NCBI GenBank assembly: GCA_017656305.1
Contig: JACDOG010000014.1
Coordinates: 1 to 63,104, forward strand
Length of the DNA: 63,104 nucleotides
Direction of reading: 5' to 3'
Source: Thermoanaerobacteraceae bacterium
Lineage (GTDB): Bacteria; Bacillota; JADQBR01
This document shows positions 8,552 to 17,939 of the stretch, in pieces. Within the stretch, counting starts at the first letter, position 1. The number at the start of each line of letters is the position of its first letter. The notes beneath the pieces were generated by a model. It ran no database searches and had not been told where the DNA came from. It was given only the letters and a program-made list of their open reading frames with translations. The translations under genes and the position numbers were made by a program.

Positions 8552-10864
8552 ATGACGGCAGCAAAAACTGCCCGCGAGATAAAGGTGTTCGGGATAGTCC
8601 AGGGGGTGGGTTTTCGCCCCTTTGTTTACCGCCTGGCACAGAAATACGGGTTGACCGGCTGGGTGCTCAACAGCAGCCAGGGTGTGACTATTCATTGGGA
8701 AGGTGGGGAGGAAAGCATTTCCCGGGCCTTGCGGGACCTGCTGTCTGCGTCGCCGCCCCTGGCGCGGGTCACGGGTAGCACGGTGGTAGAGGTAAAACCG
8801 CACGGGTATTCGCGCTTCTTTATTCAGGAAAGCCATGCTGCCGGGGATAACAAAGTCCTGGTTCCTCCCGACGTGGGCGTCTGCAGCGACTGCCTCAAGG
8901 AAGTACAGGACGCCGGCGACAGGCGGTACCGGTACCCGTTTACCAACTGTACCAACTGCGGGCCGCGGTTTACCATTATCAAGGACCTTCCTTACGACCG
9001 GCGCGTCACCACCATGAACAAGTTTACCATGTGTTCCCGCTGCCGTAGGGAATATGAAGACCCGGGCGACCGGCGCTTTCACGCCCAGCCCAATGCCTGT
9101 CCCGACTGCGGGCCGCAGCTCAGGCTGGTTACCCCGGACGGGAGGACATGTACCCAAACACTCCGGGAGGTGCTGCAGGCCGGAGCCATTATTGCCGTAA
9201 AGGGGCTGGGAGGCTATCACCTGGCATGCAATGCCCTGGATGCCCGGGCGGTACGCAGACTGCGCCGGGGTAAGGTGAGAGATGCCAAGCCGTTTGCCCT
9301 GATGGCAGCCGACCTGGAGACGGTCAGGCGCTACTGTTATCTTTCAGGCAAGGAGGAGGAATACCTGGTAAGCCCGGCAAGGCCCATCGTTGTTTTACGG
9401 CAAAGAGAGGAAAACAGGCAGGAACTTCCTGCGGAGATAAATCCCAACCTGGATACCCTGGGGATGATGCTTCCGTACACCCCGCTGCACTGGCTGTTGT
9501 TTGCCGGCGGCTTAAAGCTGCTGGTGATGACCAGTGCCAACCTTTCCGGTGACCCGCTGATAACGGAAAATGAAGAGGCGCTGCGGCGGTTGAAGGCCGT
9601 AGCCGACTACTTTCTCATACACGACCGCGATATTGAAAATCCTTGCGACGATTCCGTGGGCATGGTGGTGGGGAATAGCTGGCAGTTTGTGCGCCGTGCC
9701 CGGGGGTATGTGCCCTTGCCTGTCACGGTGCCCCGCAGGCTAAAGCCTCTGCTTGCCTGCGGGCCAAATTTGAAAAACACCTTTGCCCTGGCGGCAGGGA
9801 ACCGGGTGTTTTTGAGCCAGCATTTCGGGGATTTGGACAGTTACCTGAACTATGAAAAATTTCGGGAGGCCGTACCCAAGATGCGTTCCCTGCTGGGTAT
9901 AACGCCGGAGCTGGTAGCCCACGACATGCACCCCGGTTACCAGACTACCGCCTACGCTCAGGAATTGGCCAGGACCGAAGCTCTGCCGCTGGCGGCGGTA
10001 CAGCACCACCACGCCCACATGGCCAGTTGTATGGCGGATAACGGGTTGGATGAACCGGTGCTGGCGGTAGTCTGTGACGGAACCGGCTACGGGCCCGACG
10101 GCACCATCTGGGGTTTTGAATTCCTGTATGGTGATTACGGTTGGTACCGGCGAAAGGGACACCTGGTCTGCGTTCCCCTGCCGGGGGGCGATGCGGCCAT
10201 CAAGAGGCCGGACCGCATGGCGTACAGTTTTCTGGTAACCGCCCTGGGCAGCCGGGGTGAGGAACATGCCGCCCGGTGGCTGCCGGGATTGAGCGGAAAG
10301 GAGCTGGAAGTGCTGGCGGTTCAACTGCAGCAAGGCATCAACATCGTGTCCACTTCCAGCTGCGGCCGGCTGTTTGATGGGGCAGCGGCTCTGATGGGTA
10401 TTTGCCACGAGAGCAGGTATGAAGGGCAGGGGCCCATGGAAATGGAAGCCCGGGCCCGGAAAGCTGGCGCTTATCATGGATTTTACCCGCTACACCTGAG
10501 ACCGGCAGGTGAGGACGGGTTTGTACTGGATTCCGCTCCCTTGTGGGAGCAGCTGGTTAAGGACCGGGAAAGGAAAGTGGATGTTTGCATCATGGCCTGT
10601 AAATTTCACCATGGCGTTGCCAGGGGCATCAGGGATGGCGTGTTGCGGATGTCCCGGGAAACCGGACTGGACAAGGTGGTGCTGTCCGGGGGAGTGTTCC
10701 AAAACATGCTGCTGACGGAGCTGGTGACGGGACTGCTGGAACGGGAAGGGCTTCAGGTGTACCGGCACCGGCAGGTGCCGCCCAACGACGGCGGCATCTC
10801 CCTGGGACAGTCCCTGGTGGGAAATGAGGTGTACATGCGAAATGTGTCTGGCAGTACCCCTTAA
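8552..10864 (+). CDS. hypF: Carbamoyltransferase HypF
   Basis: 770 residues, the usual length. Domain order is canonical: acylphosphatase-like domain with VQGVGFRPFVYRLA (residues about 15-30), two zinc fingers built from CSDC, CTNCGPR, CSRC and CPDCG pairs, a YrdC-like domain, and a Kae1-like domain with the HHHAHM metal motif and a late GGVFQN. It makes thiocarbamate on HypE from carbamoyl phosphate and ATP, giving the cyanide ligands of the NiFe site. Its 3' end overlaps hypC by 23 bases. Confidence 0.95.
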   Translation: MTAAKTAREIKVFGIVQGVGFRPFVYRLAQKYGLTGWVLNSSQGVTIHWEGGEESISRALRDLLSASPPLARVTGSTVVEVKPHGYSRFFIQESHAAGDNKVLVPPDVGVCSDCLKEVQDAGDRRYRYPFTNCTNCGPRFTIIKDLPYDRRVTTMNKFTMCSRCRREYEDPGDRRFHAQPNACPDCGPQLRLVTPDGRTCTQTLREVLQAGAIIAVKGLGGYHLACNALDARAVRRLRRGKVRDAKPFALMAADLETVRRYCYLSGKEEEYLVSPARPIVVLRQREENRQELPAEINPNLDTLGMMLPYTPLHWLLFAGGLKLLVMTSANLSGDPLITENEEALRRLKAVADYFLIHDRDIENPCDDSVGMVVGNSWQFVRRARGYVPLPVTVPRRLKPLLACGPNLKNTFALAAGNRVFLSQHFGDLDSYLNYEKFREAVPKMRSLLGITPELVAHDMHPGYQTTAYAQELARTEALPLAAVQHHHAHMASCMADNGLDEPVLAVVCDGTGYGPDGTIWGFEFLYGDYGWYRRKGHLVCVPLPGGDAAIKRPDRMAYSFLVTALGSRGEEHAARWLPGLSGKELEVLAVQLQQGINIVSTSSCGRLFDGAAALMGICHESRYEGQGPMEMEARARKAGAYHGFYPLHLRPAGEDGFVLDSAPLWEQLVKDRERKVDVCIMACKFHHGVARGIRDGVLRMSRETGLDKVVLSGGVFQNMLLTELVTGLLEREGLQVYRHRQVPPNDGGISLGQSLVGNEVYMRNVSGSTP

Positions 10865-11063
10865 GGTAAGAAAAAAAGAGGGTGATATGGCGGAAGTGGG
10901 CCTGAAAGGCCTGCGGCAGCAGGTATCAGTGGCACTAACCCCGGAAGTGAAGGAAGGGGACTGGGTACTGGTTCATGCCGGTTTTGCCATTCAGCGGCTG
11001 GAGGAAAACGACGCCCTGGAAACTTTATCGCTACTGGAGGAGTTAAATGAGGCCGGGAACTGA
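10842..11063 (+). CDS. hypC: Hydrogenase assembly chaperone HypC
   Basis: 73 residues. The ATG at 10842 gives the invariant N-terminus MCLAVP, whose Cys2 carries the Fe(CN)2CO unit; the open frame starts earlier, at 10824, but that start would bury Cys2. The rest is the small beta-barrel with GDWVLVHAGFAI. It works with HypD and then chaperones the large subunit. It lies inside the hypF-hypD overlap chain, which implies translational coupling. Confidence 0.95.
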   Translation: MCLAVPLKVRKKEGDMAEVGLKGLRQQVSVALTPEVKEGDWVLVHAGFAIQRLEENDALETLSLLEELNEAGN

Positions 11064-12147
11064 CGCGGCGCAGCTGGTGGCGCGGGTAGAAAAACTGGCC
11101 CGGCGGCTGCCCGCGGGAAAAACCGTGCACATTATGGAAGTCTGTGGCACTCACACCCATGCCATCGGTAAAAGCGGCCTGCGACAGCTGCTGCCGGGTA
11201 ACATCAGGCTCATATCTGGCCCCGGCTGCCCCGTGTGCGTAACCCACGACCGGGAAATCGCCGCCTACCTGGATTTGGCTGAACGTGACAACGTGGTTAT
11301 TGCTACGTTTGGTGACCTGCTGCGCGTGCCTGGTGTCCGTGGCAGTCTGGCCGAAGCCCGCAGCCGGGGTGCTGCGGTGAAGGTGGTTTACTCCCCGCTG
11401 GAAGCCCTGCAGCTGGCGGAGCAGTACTGGGACCGGGAAATCGTTTTTTTAGCTGTGGGTTTTGAAACCACGGCGCCCACCGTGGGTATGACCGTAAAAA
11501 AGGCGAAAGAGAAGGGACTGGGCAATTTTTCGGTTCTTTCCATGCACAAGCTGGTACCCCCGGTGCTGGAGGCTCTGCTGCTGGACGACCAGGTACGGCT
11601 GGACGGTTTTATTCTCCCGGGCCACGTCTGCACCATTACTGGAGTGGTGCCCTTTCAATTTTTACCCCGGCGGTTTGAAAAAGGAGGGGTTATTACCGGG
11701 TTTGAACCCTGCGATATCCTGCAGGCAGTGGCGATGCTGCTGGCTCAAATTATTGAGGGGAGGCCCGCTGTGGAAATTCAGTACCGGCCCGGTGTCAGGC
11801 CGGAGGGTAATCCCCTGGCCCGGCAGGTGATGCAGGAAGTGTTTGTGCCGCAAGAGGCGCGGTGGCGGGGACTGGGCCAGATTGCCGCCAGCGGGCTTGC
11901 CCTGCGGGAACAGTTTCGGGCTTACGACGCTGCTTTCCGGTTTTCGCTACGGGAACCGGCGGGGCCGGTCCTGGAGAAAAAGCCTGGTTGTTCCTGCGGT
12001 GACATACTGAAAGGGATCAGGATACCCCCGCAGTGTCCCTTGTTTAAAACTGCCTGTACACCGGCCAACCCTGCGGGACCCTGTATGGTATCGTCCGAAG
12101 GGACCTGCGCTGCTTACTACAGGTACGAGCAATACCGGGGAGGATAG
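11047..12147 (+). CDS. hypD: Hydrogenase Fe-cofactor scaffold HypD
   Basis: 366 residues. ATG 11047 follows GGAGG and overlaps the hypC end by 17 bases. Conserved cysteines are visible: EVCGTHTHAI (Cys33), GPGCPVC (Cys61, Cys64), and a C-terminal 4Fe-4S ligand set in CSCGDILKG, CPLFKTAC and GPC. HypD with HypC holds the iron while CN and CO ligands are added. Confidence 0.95.
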   Translation: MRPGTDAAQLVARVEKLARRLPAGKTVHIMEVCGTHTHAIGKSGLRQLLPGNIRLISGPGCPVCVTHDREIAAYLDLAERDNVVIATFGDLLRVPGVRGSLAEARSRGAAVKVVYSPLEALQLAEQYWDREIVFLAVGFETTAPTVGMTVKKAKEKGLGNFSVLSMHKLVPPVLEALLLDDQVRLDGFILPGHVCTITGVVPFQFLPRRFEKGGVITGFEPCDILQAVAMLLAQIIEGRPAVEIQYRPGVRPEGNPLARQVMQEVFVPQEARWRGLGQIAASGLALREQFRAYDAAFRFSLREPAGPVLEKKPGCSCGDILKGIRIPPQCPLFKTACTPANPAGPCMVSSEGTCAAYYRYEQYRGG

Positions 12148-12148
12148 C

Positions 12149-13162
12149 ATGGACCAAGAGAGAATACTGCTGGCCCATGGTAGCGGCGGCAGGCAAACAC
12201 AGGAGTTAATTGAAAAAATCATTTACCCTATCTTTGAGGCCAACGGCGGCCAACCGCTGCTGGATGCCGCCTTGCTGCCGGCGCCGGGTGGTGCTGGGTT
12301 GGCTCTGACCACCGATAGTTTTGTGGTCTCCCCGCTGTTTTTTCCCGGGGGCGATATCGGCAAACTGGCAGCCTGTGGCACCATCAATGACTTGGCTGTG
12401 GTAGGGGCGCGGCCCCTGTATTTAACCGTCGGTCTCATTATAGAAGAAGGATTTGCCGTGGCTGATTTAAAGCGCATTCTGACTTCCCTGGCAGAAGTGG
12501 CTAAGAGTGCTGGTGTTTCCGTTGTGGCGGGCGATACCAAGGTGGTGGAACGGGGGAATGCGGATAAACTGTACATCAATACCACGGGAATTGGTGTGGT
12601 TGCGCCGGGTGTTGCCCTGGGACCGGAACGGATTGCTGAGGGGGACCTGATAATTGTCAGCGGTACCGTGGGCGACCACGGCATGACTATCTTGTGCCAG
12701 CGGGAAGGACTGCCGCTGGAGGCGGAAGTGGCGAGTGACTGCGCTGCCCTGCATGACCTGGCCCGGGCCTTAATTGCCACCGGTGGCATCAGCTGCATGC
12801 GGGATCCTACCCGGGGCGGCCTGGCCACGGCATTGAATGAGCTGGCCGCACAGTCGGGTACCGTCATGGAAATATCCGAGGAAAAAGTGCCGGTGCAGCC
12901 TCCTGTGGCTGCCGGGTGCGGCATGTTGGGGCTGGACCCCCTGTACCTGGCCAATGAGGGAAAACTTTTAATTACGGTAAGGCCGGATTGCGGGGAAGCG
13001 GTGATGTCCGTACTGGTAAAGCACCCCTTGGGCAAACGGGCCCGGGTAATCGGTCGGGTTACTGGCAGGGACGGCAGGGGTAAGGTCCTGCTGGAAACCG
13101 GTTTGGGCGTCAGGCGCATACTGCCCGGGCTGGAAGGCGAACACCTGCCGCGCATCTGCTGA
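12149..13162 (+). CDS. hypE: Carbamoyl dehydratase HypE
   Basis: 337 residues, one base after the hypD stop. It begins just before LAHGSGGRQTQELI and has the PurM/AIR-synthase-type ATP-binding layout (TTDSFVVSPLFFPGGDIG, GDTKVVE, DPTRGGLATALNELA). It ends in the invariant PRIC, whose terminal Cys is carbamoylated by HypF and dehydrated to thiocyanate. A long reading frame on the opposite strand here is a shadow of this gene's GC-rich codon use. Confidence 0.96.
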   Translation: MDQERILLAHGSGGRQTQELIEKIIYPIFEANGGQPLLDAALLPAPGGAGLALTTDSFVVSPLFFPGGDIGKLAACGTINDLAVVGARPLYLTVGLIIEEGFAVADLKRILTSLAEVAKSAGVSVVAGDTKVVERGNADKLYINTTGIGVVAPGVALGPERIAEGDLIIVSGTVGDHGMTILCQREGLPLEAEVASDCAALHDLARALIATGGISCMRDPTRGGLATALNELAAQSGTVMEISEEKVPVQPPVAAGCGMLGLDPLYLANEGKLLITVRPDCGEAVMSVLVKHPLGKRARVIGRVTGRDGRGKVLLETGLGVRRILPGLEGEHLPRIC

Positions 13163-13203
13163 CGGCTGTTTTCCAAACACCTGGTAAAGGGGATTTGATA
13201 CCG

Positions 13204-14553
13204 ATGGCGGCAGCATGGTTTGACCATGACAGGATAAACATCATACTGAAAAGCATTTCCGGCGGGCTGGTCGTTGTGGACAGAACCGGGGCGGTCCTTT
13301 GGGCCAACGAGCGGTATGCCGCCCTGCTGGACATGCCGGCGGCGGAACTGGAGGGTAAAACCCTGTGGGAGGTAGCCGATTTTTCCCTGATGAATCTGGT
13401 GCTGTCCACAGGAGAGACCGTGATCAAGGTTATGGGTAACAGGTTTGGGCAGCCTGTGGTGCTTGAGGAAAAGCCGCTGCGGGACGACACGGAAATCATC
13501 GGCGGCATCGGCACTGTTATCTCCCGGGAAAACCGGGCAGTCAACATGCTGCTGGATAAGGTGAGCCTGCTGGAAGAGGAACTGTCCTACTACCGGGAGC
13601 GTCTGGCTGCACAAGTGCCCGGGAGCAGTCCTTTTAAACATTTTATCAGCGGCAGCGAAAAGCTGCGCCACACCGTAGAACTGGCCAAAAGAACCGCCCG
13701 GTTTGCTGTCGGCATTCTGATTACGGGGGAAAGAGGTACGGGCAAGGGGCTGCTGGCAGAAGCCATTCATTATGCAAGTCCTCGGAAAAAACACCCTTTT
13801 GTCAGGTTCAACTGTGCTGCCGTACCACCGGCGTTGCTGGAGGCGGAGCTGTTCGGACGGGAGGACGGTGCCGGCGGCAGGCCGGGGAAACTGGAACTGG
13901 CCCACTGGGGCACTCTCCTTTTGAAAGATGTGGAGGAGCTGACCCTGGCGGCACAGGCCAGGCTGCTCAGGGCTGTTCAGGACGGCGAACTGGAACGGCT
14001 GGGCGGGACCAGACCCGTGAAAATAGACGTCCGGGTGATTGCCACCACCAGCAAGGACCTGGCGGAACAGGTAAAACGGGGCAAGTTTCGCGAGGATTTG
14101 TACTACCGCCTGCTGGCGGTGGGGCTGCACATGCCTCCTTTGCGGGAACGGTTGGAAGACCTGGCTTATTTGACCGGCAGCATTTTGGAAAGGTTGAGTC
14201 ACAACTACGGCCTGTCCAAGCCTGTTCTGACGGAACGGGCCTATGAAATCATGAGAAACTACCACTGGCCGGGCAACGTGCGGGAACTGGAGACCGTTCT
14301 GGAGCGGGCGCTGCATCTTGCCGAGGCCGGTGTAATCGACCGCGACCACTTGCCGCCTGACCTGGTGGAGCAGGCAGCAGTGGAAAATACGGTCCAACTG
14401 CCGCCCCTGGATGAGGTGGTTGCCCGGAGGGAAAGGGAATACATCCAGGAGGTACTGCGGTTTACTGATGGTAACAGGCAGAAGGCGGCGGAGATTTTGG
14501 GCCTAAGCCGTACGGCATTATATAATAAGCTGAAGAAATACGGAATTGAATAG
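13204..14553 (+). CDS. Sigma-54-type response activator relative with lost GAFTGA loop (hydrogenase operon regulator)
   Basis: 449 residues. ATG 13204 is chosen over TTG 13195 because AAAGGGGA is then about 10 bases away. It has an N-terminal PAS-like domain (GGLVVVDRTGAVLWANERYAALL), a AAA+ domain with Walker A GERGTGK, and a C-terminal Fis-type helix-turn-helix (RQKAAEILGLSRTALYNKLKKYG). The sigma-54 contact loop GAFTGA is missing: between ELFG and ELAH there are about six residues fewer than in the two other activators of this window. Walker B is LLLKDVEE, where relatives have FLDEVAE, and the sensor I Asn is Ser. It therefore probably binds DNA but does not remodel sigma-54 polymerase, as known for HupR/HoxA-type hydrogenase regulators. 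Target unknown; most likely its own operon. Confidence 0.85.
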   Translation: MAAAWFDHDRINIILKSISGGLVVVDRTGAVLWANERYAALLDMPAAELEGKTLWEVADFSLMNLVLSTGETVIKVMGNRFGQPVVLEEKPLRDDTEIIGGIGTVISRENRAVNMLLDKVSLLEEELSYYRERLAAQVPGSSPFKHFISGSEKLRHTVELAKRTARFAVGILITGERGTGKGLLAEAIHYASPRKKHPFVRFNCAAVPPALLEAELFGREDGAGGRPGKLELAHWGTLLLKDVEELTLAAQARLLRAVQDGELERLGGTRPVKIDVRVIATTSKDLAEQVKRGKFREDLYYRLLAVGLHMPPLRERLEDLAYLTGSILERLSHNYGLSKPVLTERAYEIMRNYHWPGNVRELETVLERALHLAEAGVIDRDHLPPDLVEQAAVENTVQLPPLDEVVARREREYIQEVLRFTDGNRQKAAEILGLSRTALYNKLKKYGIE

Positions 14554-14589
14554 GCAGGTTGCGGTTACTTACACGGGGAGAGGTGGAAA

Positions 14590-16554
14590 ATGCCGGAGAG
14601 AATCGGGGTCTATGTCTGTCACTGCGGGTCCAATATTGCGGCCACCGTTGATGTCAGACAGGTGGTGGAGCAGGCTGCTAAATGGGACAGCGTGGTGGTT
14701 GCCCGGGATTACAAGTACATGTGTTCCGCTCCAGGGCGGGAACTGGTAATAAAGGATATCCGGGAACTGAACCTGACCGGGGTGGTGGTGGCGTCCTGTT
14801 CTCCCAGGATGCATGAGGCAATGTTTCGTGGCGTTTTGGAGGAAGCAGGCCTCAACGGCTACCTGCTGGAAATAGCCAACATCCGGGAGCAGTGTGCCTG
14901 GGTTTCCCTTCCCGGCGCAGGTGCCACGGCAAAAGCTGTTGCCTTAACCCGGGCGGCAGTCAAAAAAGCAAGGCTTAACCAGCCCATCTGGGAACGGGAG
15001 ATACCGGTCAACCAGGCAACCCTGGTTGTGGGCGGCGGCATAGCCGGGATTCAGGCTGCCCTGCAGGTGGCCAACGCCGGCTACCTGGTTTACCTGGTGG
15101 AACGGGAGCCCTATATCGGCGGGCACATGGCACAGTTTGACAAGACTTTTATCACCCTGGACTGTGCTACGTGTATCCTGACGCCGAAGCTGGCTGGCGT
15201 CGAGCGGCACCCGAATATCAGGCTCATGACCTGTTCGGAAGTGGTGCAGGTGGACGGCTACGTGGGAAATTTCCGGGTCCGGGTGAAAACCAGCCCCCGT
15301 TACATCCATGAGGCCAGCTGCACTGGCTGCGGGGCCTGTGAGAGGGCCTGCGTGCTGTGGGACAGCATTCCCGCTGAATTTGACGAGGGGCTGGGGAGGC
15401 GCGGTGCTGTCTACGTACCATTTCCGCAGGCAGTACCTCTCAAGGCCAGGGTGGATGGGAAAAACTGCCTGTACCTCACCACGGGCAACTGCCGGCGGAC
15501 CTGCGTAACAGCCTGCCAGCGTGGTGCCATTGACTTTGACCAGAAAGAAACCGTTTCCGAAATTGCGGTGGGGTCTATCATCATTGCCACGGGTTTTGAC
15601 GTGTTTGACCCCGGCGTGGAGCCTCGGTGGGGCTACGGCAGGTATGAAAACGTGATTACCGGCATGCAGTTCGAGAGGATGAGCAATGCGTCGGGACCCA
15701 CGCTGGGGAAAATCCTGCTTGCGGACGGGACGGAGCCCAGGCGTGTGGCCGTGGTGCACTGTGTGGGTAGCAGGAGCAAAAAGTACCACAGGCACTGCTC
15801 GCGGGTCTGCTGCCTGAGCTCACTGAAATTTGCCCACCTTGTCAGGGAGAAGACCGGAGCGGAAGTTTTCGAGTTTTACACGGACTTGAACATCTTCGGC
15901 AAGCAGTACGATGAGTTTTACCACCGGGTGCGCGAAGAAGGAGTCCACTTTATCCGGGCCCGGGGCACTGAAGTAACCGAGATAGACGGGCAGCTGGCGG
16001 TATGCGCCGAAGATGTCGAGCTGGGAGTCTACCGGGAAATCCCCGTGGACATGGTTATCCTGAACACCGCCTTAATACCGCGGCATGATGCGGAAAAGGT
16101 AAGCAGGCTGTTCGGCATTTCCCGGAGCAGCGACGGCTTTTTCATGGAGTCGCACATGAAGCTGGACCCGGTCACCACCTTTATGAACGGGATTTACCTG
16201 GCCGGGTGCTGCCAGAGTCCCAAGGACATTCCGGACAGTGTGGCCCAGGGGGCGGCAGCGGCGGCCCAGGCGCTGTCCGTTATCGCCCGGGGTAAGGTGA
16301 GCCTTTCTCCCGTTACCGCCAGGGTAACTGAAGAACTGTGTTCCGGTTGCCGGATTTGCCTCCGCACGTGTCCGTTTCAGGCCATTAGTTTCGACCAGGC
16401 GGCAGGAACGGCGGAAATCAATGAAGCGGTCTGCAAGGGCTGCGGCTGCTGCAGTGCTGCCTGCCCTGCGGGAGCCATAGACATTACCCACTATGGTACC
16501 GGTCAGCTGCTGGCGCAAATAGAGGGGGTTTGCGGTAATGAGGACAAAGACTGA
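14590..16554 (+). CDS. hdrA: HdrA-like flavoprotein (CoB-CoM heterodisulfide reductase subunit A family)
   Basis: 654 residues, the normal HdrA length. The N-terminal region has VYVCHCGSNI and CSPRMHEAMFR; the FAD domain has VVGGGIAGIQAAL and later GIYLAGCCQSPKDIPDSV; there is a Cys-rich insert (TLDCATCIL) and a 4Fe-4S segment CTGCGACERAC; two ferredoxin-type clusters end the protein (CSGCRICLRTCP and CKGCGCCSAACP). HdrA is the FAD subunit that bifurcates electrons in Mvh-Hdr complexes. The next gene overlaps by 17 bases. No hdrB or hdrC lies in the window, so the second electron acceptor is unknown. Confidence 0.92.
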   Translation: MPERIGVYVCHCGSNIAATVDVRQVVEQAAKWDSVVVARDYKYMCSAPGRELVIKDIRELNLTGVVVASCSPRMHEAMFRGVLEEAGLNGYLLEIANIREQCAWVSLPGAGATAKAVALTRAAVKKARLNQPIWEREIPVNQATLVVGGGIAGIQAALQVANAGYLVYLVEREPYIGGHMAQFDKTFITLDCATCILTPKLAGVERHPNIRLMTCSEVVQVDGYVGNFRVRVKTSPRYIHEASCTGCGACERACVLWDSIPAEFDEGLGRRGAVYVPFPQAVPLKARVDGKNCLYLTTGNCRRTCVTACQRGAIDFDQKETVSEIAVGSIIIATGFDVFDPGVEPRWGYGRYENVITGMQFERMSNASGPTLGKILLADGTEPRRVAVVHCVGSRSKKYHRHCSRVCCLSSLKFAHLVREKTGAEVFEFYTDLNIFGKQYDEFYHRVREEGVHFIRARGTEVTEIDGQLAVCAEDVELGVYREIPVDMVILNTALIPRHDAEKVSRLFGISRSSDGFFMESHMKLDPVTTFMNGIYLAGCCQSPKDIPDSVAQGAAAAAQALSVIARGKVSLSPVTARVTEELCSGCRICLRTCPFQAISFDQAAGTAEINEAVCKGCGCCSAACPAGAIDITHYGTGQLLAQIEGVCGNEDKD

Positions 16555-16972
16555 TTTTGAACCGTTGCTGGTGGCTTTCCTGTGCCACTGGTGTGCTTAC
16601 ACCGGTGCCGATTTTGCCGGTTCCGCCGGCATCAAGTATCCTGCCAGCGTCAGGATAGTACGGGTCATGTGCACCGGGCGCGTGGATCCCCTGTTCGTGC
16701 TGAAGGCGTTTCGGGAAGGTGCTGACGGGGTGCTGGTCAGCGGCTGTCACCCTGGTGACTGCCACTACGTGGACGGCAACATCAAGGCCATGCGCCGGGA
16801 ACCGCTGCTGGCTGCCATGCTGGAGCAGCTGGGAATTGAACGGGAACGTTTTCAGCTGGTCTGGGTATCTGCGTCCGAAGGAGAGAAATTTGCCCGGGTA
16901 GTGACCGAGATGACCGATACCCTGAGGGAACTGGGACCGCTCAATTTAAAAGGGGGCGAACAACTTGGCTAA
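16538..16972 (+). CDS. mvhD: MvhD-like [2Fe-2S] electron-transfer subunit
   Basis: 144 residues. It carries the MvhD/FrhD-associated cysteine pattern CHWCAYTGAD (Cys16, Cys19), CTGRVD and SGCHPGDCHY. In Mvh-Hdr complexes this small protein carries electrons from the hydrogenase to HdrA. It overlaps hdrA at its start and mvhG at its end, which supports a stoichiometric complex. Confidence 0.92.
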   Translation: MRTKTDFEPLLVAFLCHWCAYTGADFAGSAGIKYPASVRIVRVMCTGRVDPLFVLKAFREGADGVLVSGCHPGDCHYVDGNIKAMRREPLLAAMLEQLGIERERFQLVWVSASEGEKFARVVTEMTDTLRELGPLNLKGGEQLG

Positions 16973-17939
16973 GCTGAAACTGGCGGTATATTGGACGGCA
17001 GCCTGCGGCGGCTGTGACATGGCCATGCTGGATATGGGGGAACGGGTGCTGGAACTGGACCGGGTGGCGGACATTGTGCTGTGGCCCCTGGTGGCGGATT
17101 TTAAATATAGTGACGTGAGACAGATGGAAGATAACGCCATTGACATCTGCCTGCTGCACGGTGCTGTCCGCAACGAGGAGAACAGGCAAATGGCTGAGCT
17201 GCTACGGCAAAAATCCCGGGTGCTGGTTGCCCTGGGTTCCTGCGCCTGCTTTGGCGGCATACCGGGACTGGCCAATTTTTTTGACCGGCAGGAAATTTTT
17301 ACCTGGGTTTACCTGGAGTCCCAATCCACGGACAATGCTGGCGGGGTTTGCCCGCAAACCAGTGCCCGGGTACCGGAAGGGGAGCTTACTTTGCCGGAAT
17401 TTTTTGATACGGTGCTGACTCTGGACCAGGTGGTGGACGTGGACTACTACATTCCGGGCTGCCCGCCTACCACGGAAATGCTCTGGCAGGCCATCCAAAC
17501 CCTGACGGGGGACCAACTGCCGCCTAAAGGTACGGTTTTTGCCGGGAGCAAGACCCTGTGTGACCGGTGCACGCGGCAGAAGGAAGGTAAATCGATTACG
17601 GGGTTCAGGCGGCTGGCCGCTGTGGACATTGACCTCCAGCGGTGCTTTCTGGAACAGGGCATTGTCTGCTGCGGGCCGGCCACCAGGAGCGGCTGCGGCG
17701 GGCGCTGCCTTCGTGCCAACATGCCCTGCCGCGGCTGTTTCGGTCCCACGGAACACGTGCGGGACCAGGGAGCCAGGCTGGTGGGAGCCATTGCTGCCAT
17801 GATTGCCAGCGACCACAGGGAAGAGATTGAAAAAATCAGCCACCTGCTTCCCGTTCCCGACGACCCGGCAGCCACCTTTTACCGGTTCAGCCTGCCCCAC
17901 TCGCTGCTGAAGCGGAAGCGGAAGGAGAACGCTTCATGA
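16965..17939 (+). CDS. mvhG: NiFe hydrogenase small subunit, MvhG type (group 3)
   Basis: 324 residues from TTG 16965, with AGGGGGCG upstream. Proximal-cluster ligands are seen in TAACGGCDMA (Cys14, Cys17), LGSCACFGG and GGVCPQT, with PGCPPT following. Further Cys-rich segments (CDRCTRQKEG, CCGPATRSGCGGRC, MPCRGCFGP) can hold the medial and distal clusters. No Tat signal is present, so the enzyme is cytoplasmic, as for group 3 hydrogenases. It overlaps mvhA by 4 bases. Confidence 0.93.
   Translation: MAKLKLAVYWTAACGGCDMAMLDMGERVLELDRVADIVLWPLVADFKYSDVRQMEDNAIDICLLHGAVRNEENRQMAELLRQKSRVLVALGSCACFGGIPGLANFFDRQEIFTWVYLESQSTDNAGGVCPQTSARVPEGELTLPEFFDTVLTLDQVVDVDYYIPGCPPTTEMLWQAIQTLTGDQLPPKGTVFAGSKTLCDRCTRQKEGKSITGFRRLAAVDIDLQRCFLEQGIVCCGPATRSGCGGRCLRANMPCRGCFGPTEHVRDQGARLVGAIAAMIASDHREEIEKISHLLPVPDDPAATFYRFSLPHSLLKRKRKENAS

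Noticed and set aside
12223-14397. Long minus-strand open frame of 724 codons opposite hypE and the regulator gene
   Set aside because: No ribosome site or recognisable domain; it mirrors the codon bias of strongly supported plus-strand genes.
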